NCBI GenBank assembly: GCA_003280995.1
Contig: QCDG01000005.1
Location: forward strand, 44,956 to 108,955
Length of the DNA: 64,000 nt
Reading direction: 5' to 3'
Source of the DNA: Prochlorococcus sp. AG-355-A09
GTDB lineage: Bacteria; Cyanobacteriota; Cyanobacteriia; PCC-6307; Cyanobiaceae
In this document: piece by piece, positions 20,229 through 30,176 of the stretch
Numbering within the stretch: the first letter of the stretch is position 1
How the letters are laid out: every line of letters begins with the position of its first letter
Notes under the pieces: model-generated
The model's database searches: none
What the model was told of the DNA's origin: nothing
The model's input: the letters and a program-made list of their open reading frames with translations, nothing else
Program-made: the position numbers and the translations under genes

Positions 20229-22226
20229 TTATTTTATTGTAAATAAAGATGGATTATCTTCAGCAAATTTATAAAATATTTTTTTTGCATATTGAGCTGT
20301 AAAGTGACTCTTATCATTATATTTTGATGCTAAGCAAATATCATCTTTACAATCTTCTGCATATAAATATGCATTAAAAACAAACTTATTTATATTATTA
20401 CTCCAATCTGCTCTCCAACCAAAATATTCATCAAATTTATAAATATGATTAGAAAGTGAATTCTTGCACTTATCAGGGATATTATTTTTAGACCTAAACC
20501 ATTCAGGCCCACATAAATGACCTGGAATATTTAAATCAGGGAAAAATAAAGAATCTATATAAAAAACTACTTTACCTCCTTGTTTATTAACTTTTGATGA
20601 AAAATCTAAGAACCTTTGTTTATAAATTTCTAATTCTTTTCTTTTATTTAGCCTTTCACTTTGAATTTCAGAGTACTCCTTAGAGCTTTCTTTTGTATAA
20701 ATTAAATTGTTCAAAGCATTTCCAACAATTACTATATCACCAGGTTTTATAGATGATATTATTATGCTTTGTAATTTTGTTTGATTTTTATAACAGGATG
20801 ATTTATTTGAAGTTAATATTGAACTTGGGAACAAGCAACCTGCCTGCCAAGCGATAGCATAATTATAGTTTTTTTCATATGCAAATTCAGCAATTGCATT
20901 ATCAAACTGGTCAATATGACTATCACCAATTCCAAAAATAGTTGGTAAATTTTTTGCATCCAAACTACCACATTCAGATGGTAACTTTTTTGGCCTTTTG
21001 TTTTTATCAAAAATGGTAGGTAAATGACAGGTTTTATATTGTCTTAAAGTATATAAAGGTTCTTTACCAACATATAAATATCCTTTGAAAGGCTTACCTA
21101 AAAGAAAAATAATTCCTGAGATAGAAAAAAGTGTTGCTCCGCTAATTATCCAATTTTTAAGTCTCAAATTGTCCCAATTAGATTTACGAAAAGGGGTTTC
21201 TATAAATTTATATGAAAATAGAGAAATTATTAATATTAATAAAACTTGAAATGGAATAGTCCACCAATATATTCCTATTGTCCATCTACTAATAACCAAA
21301 ACACCCCAATGCCATAAATAAAGTGAATAAGATAATTTACCTAAATAAATTAATATAGGATTAGTAAGAATTTTGTAAGTGGTAGTTTCTTTTTTTAATG
21401 AAACAATTAGTATAGAGGAAATTATTACTATTGCAATTGTAGAAAATCCAGAACTAGATACTGGTAAAAAAACAGTAGCAATAACGAGAGATGATGTTAA
21501 TAAAGAAGGAATTTTTTTGAGGAATTCAATTAACCTTATATTTTTTTGCATTCCTAAAAAAATCAAACATCCTGAAGATATTTCCCAAAATCTTGCAGGC
21601 ATAAGGAAATAAGAAAATGATTGATTTATAGGATAAAAATGTATAAATAAAATTAAAGAAGAAATTGTTAAGACAATAATAGAGATAAATAAATTACGAA
21701 AACTATTTTTGGCTTGACTTCCAAAGCCTGAAAACCAAATTAAAAAAGGGAACAAAAGGTAAAATTGTTCCTCAACTGCAAGAGACCAGGTATGAGTAAA
21801 AGAATTGAATTCAGGATATAAAGTAAAGTAACCTACATCTAAATTGTATAGATATAAATTTGATAATCCAAATAATGAGCTTAATCCAGTTTTTAAAGAA
21901 TTACCAGGGGATTGACTAAATACAGAAATCAAAATACTAGTAAATAGTACAAAAAATAATAATGCTGGTAATATTCTTTTTATTCTTCTTTCATAAAAAG
22001 ATATTATAAAATTTTTAAAATTATTAGTAGGTCTCTTGAATAAGGATGATGTAATTACATATCCCGAAATAACAAAAAATATATCTACTCCAAGATAACC
22101 ACTTGGAATTATTTCTTTATTAAAATGATTCGTGATTACAAATATAACTGCTAGAGCTCTTAAACCGTCTAACTCTGGCCTATATTTAAAAAATATGTTT
22201 TTTTCTTCACTAATTTTCATAAGCAA
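20229..22226 (-). CDS. Acyltransferase 3 with C-terminal SGNH domain
   Basis: YRPELDGLRALAVIFVITNHF; FTHTWSLAVEEQFYLLFPFL; IFGIGDSHIDQ; DKSHFTAQYAKK. Confidence 0.92.
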   Translation of the reverse strand: MLMKISEEKNIFFKYRPELDGLRALAVIFVITNHFNKEIIPSGYLGVDIFFVISGYVITSSLFKRPTNNFKNFIISFYERRIKRILPALLFFVLFTSILISVFSQSPGNSLKTGLSSLFGLSNLYLYNLDVGYFTLYPEFNSFTHTWSLAVEEQFYLLFPFLIWFSGFGSQAKNSFRNLFISIIVLTISSLILFIHFYPINQSFSYFLMPARFWEISSGCLIFLGMQKNIRLIEFLKKIPSLLTSSLVIATVFLPVSSSGFSTIAIVIISSILIVSLKKETTTYKILTNPILIYLGKLSYSLYLWHWGVLVISRWTIGIYWWTIPFQVLLILIISLFSYKFIETPFRKSNWDNLRLKNWIISGATLFSISGIIFLLGKPFKGYLYVGKEPLYTLRQYKTCHLPTIFDKNKRPKKLPSECGSLDAKNLPTIFGIGDSHIDQFDNAIAEFAYEKNYNYAIAWQAGCLFPSSILTSNKSSCYKNQTKLQSIIISSIKPGDIVIVGNALNNLIYTKESSKEYSEIQSERLNKRKELEIYKQRFLDFSSKVNKQGGKVVFYIDSLFFPDLNIPGHLCGPEWFRSKNNIPDKCKNSLSNHIYKFDEYFGWRADWSNNINKFVFNAYLYAEDCKDDICLASKYNDKSHFTAQYAKKIFYKFAEDNPSLFTIK

Positions 22227-22462
22227 ATTATAATATTTTCTAAGTCAAATAAACTTTTATTATTAAAATAATTAATTTAGTATAGAATCTTAAAAAGTTT
22301 AATAAGTTTAAAAATAAATATAAATAATAAAAGTTATAAATAAATTATTTGAATAAATCATAAATATAATTTCTGAATTTAATGGAATCATTCATCTTTG
22401 AAATTCGAAATAAATAATTAAAAAACTCTATTTTTTTAATTTATTCTATCTATTTTATAACT

Positions 22463-23677
22463 CTAGAACATTTGATATATTCTTAAGGTTTTTTCGACAT
22501 TAATGGATTCTGTATATTCTTTTTTAACTAAATCTTTACCAATTTTTGAGAATTCTTTTAAATTTTGATTTTTTTTCATTACTAATATTTTTTCAATTTC
22601 TTCTAAATAAGAATTTAAATTATTTTCTGTTGCAATAAAAAGATAGTTTTTATTAAATAAACCTACACAAGCTTTCTTTGATGCGACTATTGGTATTTCG
22701 AGACTTAGAGCTTCTAAAATCGCCCTGGGTAATCCTTCTCCATAATTTGAAGGTATTACTAAGATACTATTATCATTATTGTGTTTTAATAGCGGATCTT
22801 TTACATAATCCATAAACAATAGATTTTTGTTTTTTCTTTTGTAATATGAAATTTCTTCTTTTTTTAAATAATCATCTGTAAATCCCTCTAAGTCTCCATA
22901 AATAAAAAATTTTGAATCAGGATAATATTTTGATAGATTTATAAAAGTTTTTATCCCTTTAGAATTCTCTAAACGTGCACAGTAAATAAAATCAATTTGA
23001 TTACTTTTTTCTAAAGAAGAGATTTTTTCTACTTTTAAATATCTTTCTGGTACTCCTGAGCCTGGAATTAAGTTAAAAAGATCCTTTATATAAGAATTTC
23101 CAATACAACTTACAAAGAATTTTAAATCAAGAGGGTTTTGAAAAATAAATTTAACACGAAGATAATTTCTTTTAATATAAAAATTATCCAGTTGATAAAT
23201 TGATAAAAAATAAATTGTTTTTAAAATAAATCTAAACAAAAATTTTTTAAAACCTCTTGAATTTGATAATCTACCCATTCCAGCAAAAGAAATAATTGTA
23301 TTTATTCCAAAAAAGAAATTAATTATTGATACTAATAAATTAGATTTTAAAGTATGCGAATGAACAATATTAGGTCTAATTTTTTTGATATATATAAGTA
23401 ATTGAATAATTGATTCAATTAAATTTATAAGAGAATAATTTTGTGATTTCGAAAGATTCCAATCTTGAAATATTCCATAATCTTTAAGAATTGAAGAGGT
23501 TTTATCAGATGGGGCCAATATATAAATCTCTTTAAAGTAAGTTCTTAATTTACTTAAAAGAAATAATCTATATTGAAATATATATCTTGAGGTATTCGAT
23601 AATATTAAAATTCTTTTATTTATATTTTTGTCTAAATAATCATTTGAAAAATTATTATTAGATTTTTCTTTTGTCAT
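22463..23677 (-). CDS. Glycosyltransferase family 4
   Basis: RPNIVHSHTLKSNLL; VIPSNYGEGLPRAILEALSLEIPIVASKK. Confidence 0.88.
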   Translation of the reverse strand: MTKEKSNNNFSNDYLDKNINKRILILSNTSRYIFQYRLFLLSKLRTYFKEIYILAPSDKTSSILKDYGIFQDWNLSKSQNYSLINLIESIIQLLIYIKKIRPNIVHSHTLKSNLLVSIINFFFGINTIISFAGMGRLSNSRGFKKFLFRFILKTIYFLSIYQLDNFYIKRNYLRVKFIFQNPLDLKFFVSCIGNSYIKDLFNLIPGSGVPERYLKVEKISSLEKSNQIDFIYCARLENSKGIKTFINLSKYYPDSKFFIYGDLEGFTDDYLKKEEISYYKRKNKNLLFMDYVKDPLLKHNNDNSILVIPSNYGEGLPRAILEALSLEIPIVASKKACVGLFNKNYLFIATENNLNSYLEEIEKILVMKKNQNLKEFSKIGKDLVKKEYTESINVEKTLRIYQMF

Positions 23678-23692
23678 AATTATTTTAATAAT

Positions 23693-25603
23693 TCAGAAGT
23701 TTTCATCAAACCATAATTGAAAAATCAGTAAGTTCCATATTTGATTATGAAATTTATCTCCTCCAGAGTAATGATTATTTAATAAATATTGAATATATGA
23801 ATTATTAAATATCCCTTGATCTTTTATTTTTTTACTTGAAAGTTTTTCATAAACAAGATCTTTAAGTTCATGCGAGATTATTTTTTCTAGTGGAATTCCA
23901 AACCCTTTTTTAGGCTTTTCAAAAATATTTTTAGGAATCTTTAAACTTAATAATTTTCTTAAGGGCCATTTACCTTTCCCGTCATATCTTTTAAATGCAA
24001 TTGGTAAGTTCCTTGCCCAGCTAGCTAATTCATGATCAAGTAGAGGGACTCTTACCTCTAATCCATTAAACATTGAAGATCTATCAACCTTAGTTAAAAT
24101 ATCATTTGGAAGATAATCAATAATATCTTTTTCAATCATGTATTCCCTATAGTTCTTAAAACTATTTGAGGATATAGAATTTTTTATTTCTCCTATATTA
24201 TCAGAAAGTAGGATTGGATTATTCTTATTGAAAATAGTATTAATTACATCGTAGAAATCTTCTGATAAATCTCTATTTAATAAACTTTCAAATTTTAAGG
24301 ATCTGTCAACTATAGAGTTTGGTCTAATGCTACTGGGCAAAAGTCTTAAATATGATAAGGATTTTTTTGACCTTATTAATTTAAAAATTTCTTTGTAAAA
24401 ATGCTTTAAAAATTTTGGAGAATATTTTAGAAAGTTATATGCATCATAACCTTGATTATATCTTGTATATCCGCAAAATAATTCATCTCCTCCATCTCCA
24501 GAGAATGCTACTTTTACATGCCGAGTTGCGTTCTCTGAAAGGAGTAAAGTAGGTAATTGTGATGGATCTGCAAAGGGTTCATCCCAAATTTGTGGTAATT
24601 TCGAAATTAAACTTAAAATATTATCTTTTGTAAAAATTACTTCATTATGATTCGTTCCTAAAAATTTTGATATTTTTTTTGCACTTTCTGATTCATCATA
24701 ATTAAGATCTTCAAATCCAATTGTGAAGGTATCAATTGGATCAGAAAATTGATTTTGTAGATAGTAGGTTATTAAAGATGAGTCAATCCCCCCTGAAAGA
24801 AAAGAACCTATCTTTCTATCTGAAATGGTTCTTAATTTTACTGCATCGTTAATTTTCTCATCTAGTTGATTGATTAATTTATTTGTATCTAAATAATCGT
24901 TTTCTTTTTTTGCATGTTTCCAGTAAGTTTTATAATTCAATAAATTTATATTTTCTAAGTCAATAGATATATAGTTCGCAGGCATTAATTTATAAATTCC
25001 TTTAAAAATTGATAACCTTTTGCCAATAAAACCTCGTACTAAATATTCATTTAAAGCTTCACTTGATATTTGAGGTTTCCACTTGGGATGAGCCTTAAAT
25101 GACTTTGGCTGTGATCCAAAAAATAATACACCATTATTGATTCCATAATACAAAGGCTTTTCACCATATCTATCTCTACAAAGATAAAGTTTTTTATCAA
25201 AAGTATCTAAAATTGCAAAAGCAAACATCCCATTTATTAATTCTAAAGTTTTATAAATTCCATAGTATTCAATGCAAAATAAAAGAGTTTCAGTATCCGA
25301 AGTGCTTTTCCAATTTTTATAGCTTATTTCTTTGTTTATTTTATTTCTCAAATCAAAGTGGTTATAAATTTCTCCATTAAAAACAATAATAAATCTTTTA
25401 TTTTGACTTCTCATAGGTTGGGAAGCATTATTAGATAAATCTTGTATAGAGAGTCTTCTATGTCCTAGTGAAATGCCTATTTCTTGATTTATATAAATCC
25501 CATATGAATCCGGACCTCTATTTATAAGAGTATCTGTCATTCTTTTTATTATGGCTTCATTATGATTAAAGTTAAACTCAAAATAACCGGTGAAACCGCA
25601 CAT
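23693..25603 (-). CDS. asnB: Asparagine synthase (glutamine-hydrolysing)-like amidotransferase
   Basis: MCGFTGYFEF (N-terminal Cys nucleophile); SGGIDSSLITYYL PP-loop; VAFSGDGGDELFCGYTRY. Confidence 0.95.
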   Translation of the reverse strand: MCGFTGYFEFNFNHNEAIIKRMTDTLINRGPDSYGIYINQEIGISLGHRRLSIQDLSNNASQPMRSQNKRFIIVFNGEIYNHFDLRNKINKEISYKNWKSTSDTETLLFCIEYYGIYKTLELINGMFAFAILDTFDKKLYLCRDRYGEKPLYYGINNGVLFFGSQPKSFKAHPKWKPQISSEALNEYLVRGFIGKRLSIFKGIYKLMPANYISIDLENINLLNYKTYWKHAKKENDYLDTNKLINQLDEKINDAVKLRTISDRKIGSFLSGGIDSSLITYYLQNQFSDPIDTFTIGFEDLNYDESESAKKISKFLGTNHNEVIFTKDNILSLISKLPQIWDEPFADPSQLPTLLLSENATRHVKVAFSGDGGDELFCGYTRYNQGYDAYNFLKYSPKFLKHFYKEIFKLIRSKKSLSYLRLLPSSIRPNSIVDRSLKFESLLNRDLSEDFYDVINTIFNKNNPILLSDNIGEIKNSISSNSFKNYREYMIEKDIIDYLPNDILTKVDRSSMFNGLEVRVPLLDHELASWARNLPIAFKRYDGKGKWPLRKLLSLKIPKNIFEKPKKGFGIPLEKIISHELKDLVYEKLSSKKIKDQGIFNNSYIQYLLNNHYSGGDKFHNQIWNLLIFQLWFDENF

Positions 25604-25852
25604 AATAAGATTAAGATAAATCCTATTATAACAGTTTTTAAATTATCAAAAAATTCTTGTCATTTAAAAGTTTATCGAGAATAGAGAATTTAAATTTAAT
25701 TCTAAAAAATTAAATATATATATTAATAGATTTTTAAAATCTATTTTTGAAAAAGTTATTAAATAGTTTGCATTTTAATTCTGTTCATAAATTCTTCTTT
25801 TCACTCAATATCTTATAAATATTTATTTTCAGATTAAATTTTATTCTTGTTT

Positions 25853-25876
25853 AATTAAATTAAATTAAATTAAATT
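25853..25876. repeat. Pentanucleotide tandem repeat (TAAAT)4 plus flanks
   Basis: attaaattaaattaaattaaat read directly; perfect units at 25856-25875; overlaps GT11 stop codon. Confidence 0.85.
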
Positions 25877-26805
25877 TCTATAAATCCCTTTGAATTTAGC
25901 CAACCTTTTTCAAAAGCAGATATATTTTTTTTAATCCATTGGGGAATGATGCACCTTAGTTTACTATCTACATTTTCATTATTTAAAAGAGCCGCACTAT
26001 AGGAAAAACTACTATTTGCGCATATATTTATTGAAGAATGTCTCAATATTGACCAGTCTTCTAGACTATTTTGGGTTTCTAAAGGAAAAAATTTATATCC
26101 TAATTTTCCTGAGAGAAGAAAAACTAAATCATTTGCCCATTTTTTATCATCTGAGATTAAATATATTGGCTTTGATTTATTTTCTTCAGGTAATAAGTGA
26201 AGAGAAAGTAGAATAAATTCAATGGGTGAATAATTCGTATTATAATTTTCAAAATTTTCTTTTAATAAATAGTCACCTCTCCTAACATGAATTGTTATGT
26301 AAGTATTGGGGGAAATTTTAGAAGGAATAAACCTTTTTGTATCAACTATAAGATTATTGTAGAAGTCTAAATTATCTAAATAACTGTATGGATTTTGCCA
26401 ATATCCTTTTATTTTCAATTTACTAAAACCTTTCTTTAGAAAATTTAAATCTTTTTTTAGGGTGCTTAAAGAATCTTCAGATTTTCTACTTTTCTCATAA
26501 TATAAACAATTCAATAGATCTAGACTTGATTTAAAGCGGCATTTAATATTTTTACTTAAAAGTGGCATATTATTGATAACTTTTGAGTAAATTCTTTCAC
26601 CTTTTTGATCATATTCTTTACTAATAATTATTGGTTCTTTTATTAATTCGTTTATGTCTAAATTTCTATATCCACTTTTAATTGACTCTGAAGACGCATA
26701 TTTAATTTTTAAATTACTAAAATTTTGTGAAATATATTTTGATGCAAAATATTGAAATATTTGATTACCAAGTCCACCATCAAAAATGAATTGAATTTCT
26801 TTCAT
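25870..26805 (-). CDS. GT11 family alpha-1,2-fucosyltransferase-like
   Basis: FIFDGGLGNQIFQYFASKYI; YITIHVRRGDYLL; ICANSSFSYSAALLN. Confidence 0.9.
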   Translation of the reverse strand: MKEIQFIFDGGLGNQIFQYFASKYISQNFSNLKIKYASSESIKSGYRNLDINELIKEPIIISKEYDQKGERIYSKVINNMPLLSKNIKCRFKSSLDLLNCLYYEKSRKSEDSLSTLKKDLNFLKKGFSKLKIKGYWQNPYSYLDNLDFYNNLIVDTKRFIPSKISPNTYITIHVRRGDYLLKENFENYNTNYSPIEFILLSLHLLPEENKSKPIYLISDDKKWANDLVFLLSGKLGYKFFPLETQNSLEDWSILRHSSINICANSSFSYSAALLNNENVDSKLRCIIPQWIKKNISAFEKGWLNSKGFIEI

Positions 26806-26957
26806 ATTATATTAAAAAGAAATTAAAGCTTAAAAAGATCATTTTGGATTCTAATAATTTTTATTTTGTATTTTTCAATAAAAAACTCAAATGTAATTTC
26901 TATCCTCAAAGATTTTTTATTAAAAGTTTATTCAATATATTTATTATAATATAAAAT

Positions 26958-28724
26958 CTATAGAATCTCATTTGGTTTAATGTCTGAAAATATCGCACCA
27001 TTTTTAATTTCGATAATTCTATCACAGTCTTTTAATGAAGTTTTTCTATGAGCAATTGAAATTATTGTAAATTGATTACTGATTTCATTAATACTTCTCA
27101 TTAATTCAATTTCAGTCTTGTTATCTAAAGCACTAGTAGCCTCATCTAATATCAAAATTTCTGACTCTTTATACAATGCTCTTGCGATACCCAACCTTTG
27201 TCTCTGGCCACCACTTATCCTAATTCCTCTTTCTCCAACATGTGTTGAATATCCATTCTCAGTTGATTCTATAAATTCATGAATTTGAGCTTTTTTGGCT
27301 GCTTCTATAATTTTACTCATTGAAAAGTATTTCTTATTAATCCCAAATGCAATATTTTCTGCGATTGTCCCATCAACTAAAAAAATATCCTGGGGAACAT
27401 GCGATATTGCACGCTTCCACTCATTAAGTTTATTTGGATTCTTTTTATCATGTATATCTTCTTCATCTATATATATTTTCCCATTTGTAGGTTTTAGAAG
27501 GCCTAGTATTAAATCAATTAGAGTGCTTTTTCCACTTCCTGTTTTCCCTATAATTCCAATCTTTTGACCTTTTAAAATTTCTAAATTTAAATTTGAAATT
27601 ATATCTGTATTTTTGCTATAAGAAAAACAAATTGAATCTAGTCTGATAGATTTTTGAAATTTCAAAGGAATTATTTTTGTTCTAACTCTTTCAGGAGTTT
27701 TCATTTCAAGAATTTTAGACACATTTTTTGAATCTGCGGATACGGCCTTTATGTTTATCCAAGTGTTATAAACTTTTTGTATTACTGGTAAAAGTCTTTG
27801 CACTGCAAGAGTAAATGTACCTAGTAAGGAAATAAATGCTGTACTATCATTTACTCCCTTTAATTTAAATATGAATAAAGTTGTTAGCGTTATGAGTACC
27901 AAAGCTATGCACTCTATTAGATATCTTGGGAATTCAGCTATAAAACTATTTTGAGCATAAAATTTTCTTGATATATTATCTAGCTTTGCAATTTCTTTAA
28001 TAAAATCATCTTGATTAGATTCTATTAAAACTGTTCTTATTGAGCCAATTACCTCTTGAATAGATTTCACTTTGTATTTGTTAGAAGACGCAATCTTTTG
28101 ACTATTTATTTTTACTCTTTTGTTTAATTTCCTATCAATTAAAAAATATATAGCAAGAATTAATATGAATGAATAAAATGCAAATTTTGTATTTACAAGA
28201 AAGATAGCAAGAATAATTAATATACAAATTATTAAATTGGAAATAAATAAGAGGGAATTAACTATTCCAGATGATGTCTTGTCAATATAAATAGTATTAC
28301 TCGTAATAACTTTGCTGGAATTATTCTTAATGTGAAAAGAATATGGCTGAAAAATTGTATTTGAAAAAGACCTTTTATTTAAATCACATCCAATAGAAGC
28401 TGAGATTCTGTAAGTAACCCAAATAGTTAATAACCTTAGAGAAGTCGATACAATGATGCTAAAAGCAAAAAATAATATTATCGGGCTTATATTTTCTTGG
28501 TTTAGTGGTATATTAAAAAGCCTTGATATTATTTTTGAAACTTGATATTCAGATATATTATTTGAACCAGTTATTGTTGCAATAAAAGGAAGAGATGAAG
28601 TTATAGTAATCAGCTCAGAAACTCCACTTAAAATAGATATTATTAAGGCATAGAGAACTTGTCTTTTTCTTTTAGAAGAAAGATATTTCCAAAAATTAAA
28701 TATTAATATATTTGAAGCTAACAT
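26958..28724 (-). CDS. ABC transporter, fused TM + ATPase domains (PglK/MsbA-type flippase)
   Basis: GIIGKTGSGKSTLIDLILG (Walker A); ISGGQRQRLGIARALYKESEILILDEATSALD. Confidence 0.93.
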   Translation of the reverse strand: MLASNILIFNFWKYLSSKRKRQVLYALIISILSGVSELITITSSLPFIATITGSNNISEYQVSKIISRLFNIPLNQENISPIILFFAFSIIVSTSLRLLTIWVTYRISASIGCDLNKRSFSNTIFQPYSFHIKNNSSKVITSNTIYIDKTSSGIVNSLLFISNLIICILIILAIFLVNTKFAFYSFILILAIYFLIDRKLNKRVKINSQKIASSNKYKVKSIQEVIGSIRTVLIESNQDDFIKEIAKLDNISRKFYAQNSFIAEFPRYLIECIALVLITLTTLFIFKLKGVNDSTAFISLLGTFTLAVQRLLPVIQKVYNTWINIKAVSADSKNVSKILEMKTPERVRTKIIPLKFQKSIRLDSICFSYSKNTDIISNLNLEILKGQKIGIIGKTGSGKSTLIDLILGLLKPTNGKIYIDEEDIHDKKNPNKLNEWKRAISHVPQDIFLVDGTIAENIAFGINKKYFSMSKIIEAAKKAQIHEFIESTENGYSTHVGERGIRISGGQRQRLGIARALYKESEILILDEATSALDNKTEIELMRSINEISNQFTIISIAHRKTSLKDCDRIIEIKNGAIFSDIKPNEIL

Positions 28725-28745
28725 TTTATATCTATTGGATTTAAT

Positions 28746-30104
28746 TTAGATTTTTTTCTCCAATTCAAAAATTTGAGTTATCTTTGAAAAGATTCTTTTG
28801 GTATCAATTACTTCATCATTATCAAATATATTATCACTTTTCTCACCTAAGGTTAATAATATTCCATTAGGTGAGTGATACCCAGTTCCTTTTTGAAATA
28901 TTCCATCTTCAAATCCCAGATCATAAAAACTGACTTTTTTATCTTTATAAATTAAATGTTTTTGTTTTAGGTCATTTGTTCCATAAATAAAATTTACTTT
29001 ATTTAAATCGTTTCTATATCGCACGGAAAATAAACTCTTGTTGTTTAAATCTTTTATTTCCAAAAACTTTATTATTAAGTTATCTATGTTTTTTTTTGAA
29101 TGACTTTCTATATTTATGTCTGGATACATAGAAGGTAAGACTGTGTATAAATTATCATCTAATCCCAGGAAATTAAAAATTTTTTTGAAGTCTTTTATAA
29201 ATATTCTTTCAAAGTCTTTTCTCTCTATTGCCTCCTGACCCATGCTGCTCGCAATCCACAATTGATAAGAATTCTCTTTTGCAAATTTCATCAAAGTCCC
29301 TATTTGTTCATCAGCTATGTCTAATGCTTTTATAATTGAATTTTTGTTAAAAGGGTTTGGTTTTCTGTAAGGATTATTAAAATCCATTGGAAATATGTCT
29401 AGCCAATAATAGTGCATCATTCCAGCAAGATGGTTTGTGAAAAAGGTTACAAATTCAGGACTTTGTTTTTTAAGACTTTTAAAAAAAAGATCAAATGATA
29501 ATTCTGGTTGAAGAAGAGATCTTCTTTGTTTGAATTTTTTTTTAATTTTCTCTAATACGAGCTGTCTTAAAACTTTTACAAAGGAATTTTTACTAATAGA
29601 GGAATTTAATATACATTCTAGGAAATATAAAATTTCGATAAATTTTATCGATCTTATTTTGCCTGAATTTTTAGAAACTAGCCTTAAATTAAATTTCTGA
29701 AATTTTTCAAAAGTTTTTGGGTAAGCTTTATAGTCTGGTGAGAAAGTATCTGGCAAATAAAATTTAACTTTTTCACCTGATAATGGGGGATAACTTTGAA
29801 GACTTCCAAAGATTCCTATGCTTATATTATTTTTAATTAAAAATTTCCATATAGGTGGGTATTCTTTTTCACATTCTATATTTTGGTTTAGAGATGTAAT
29901 GCCATGTAATGTGTTATCAACCCCTCTATAAAATGTTGGCCAAGTTGTCCATGGATGGAGTTCTCCTTTATCAGTAGTAAAGGTATTTAAGTCCTTTCCA
30001 TGTTTTTTAAACTTTGATAAGTTTGAATTTGGTTTTAAAGTTATATAGTAATCTAATAATTTCCTTGGAAGTTCATTTAACTCATATATTATTAACTTAT
30101 TCAC
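28746..30104 (-). CDS. Alkaline-phosphatase-superfamily (type I phosphodiesterase-like) protein, divergent metal site
   Basis: YELNELPRKLL, HPWTTWPTFYRGVDNTLHG, TNHLAGMMHYYW, ASSMGQEAIER, GTGYHSPNGILL. Confidence 0.7.
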   Translation of the reverse strand: MNKLIIYELNELPRKLLDYYITLKPNSNLSKFKKHGKDLNTFTTDKGELHPWTTWPTFYRGVDNTLHGITSLNQNIECEKEYPPIWKFLIKNNISIGIFGSLQSYPPLSGEKVKFYLPDTFSPDYKAYPKTFEKFQKFNLRLVSKNSGKIRSIKFIEILYFLECILNSSISKNSFVKVLRQLVLEKIKKKFKQRRSLLQPELSFDLFFKSLKKQSPEFVTFFTNHLAGMMHYYWLDIFPMDFNNPYRKPNPFNKNSIIKALDIADEQIGTLMKFAKENSYQLWIASSMGQEAIERKDFERIFIKDFKKIFNFLGLDDNLYTVLPSMYPDINIESHSKKNIDNLIIKFLEIKDLNNKSLFSVRYRNDLNKVNFIYGTNDLKQKHLIYKDKKVSFYDLGFEDGIFQKGTGYHSPNGILLTLGEKSDNIFDNDEVIDTKRIFSKITQIFELEKKI

Positions 30105-30176
30105 AATACGAATTGAAAAAAAAAATTATATAAATAAAATAAATTTATTATTATTAATTATATCCCAAAAGCATTA

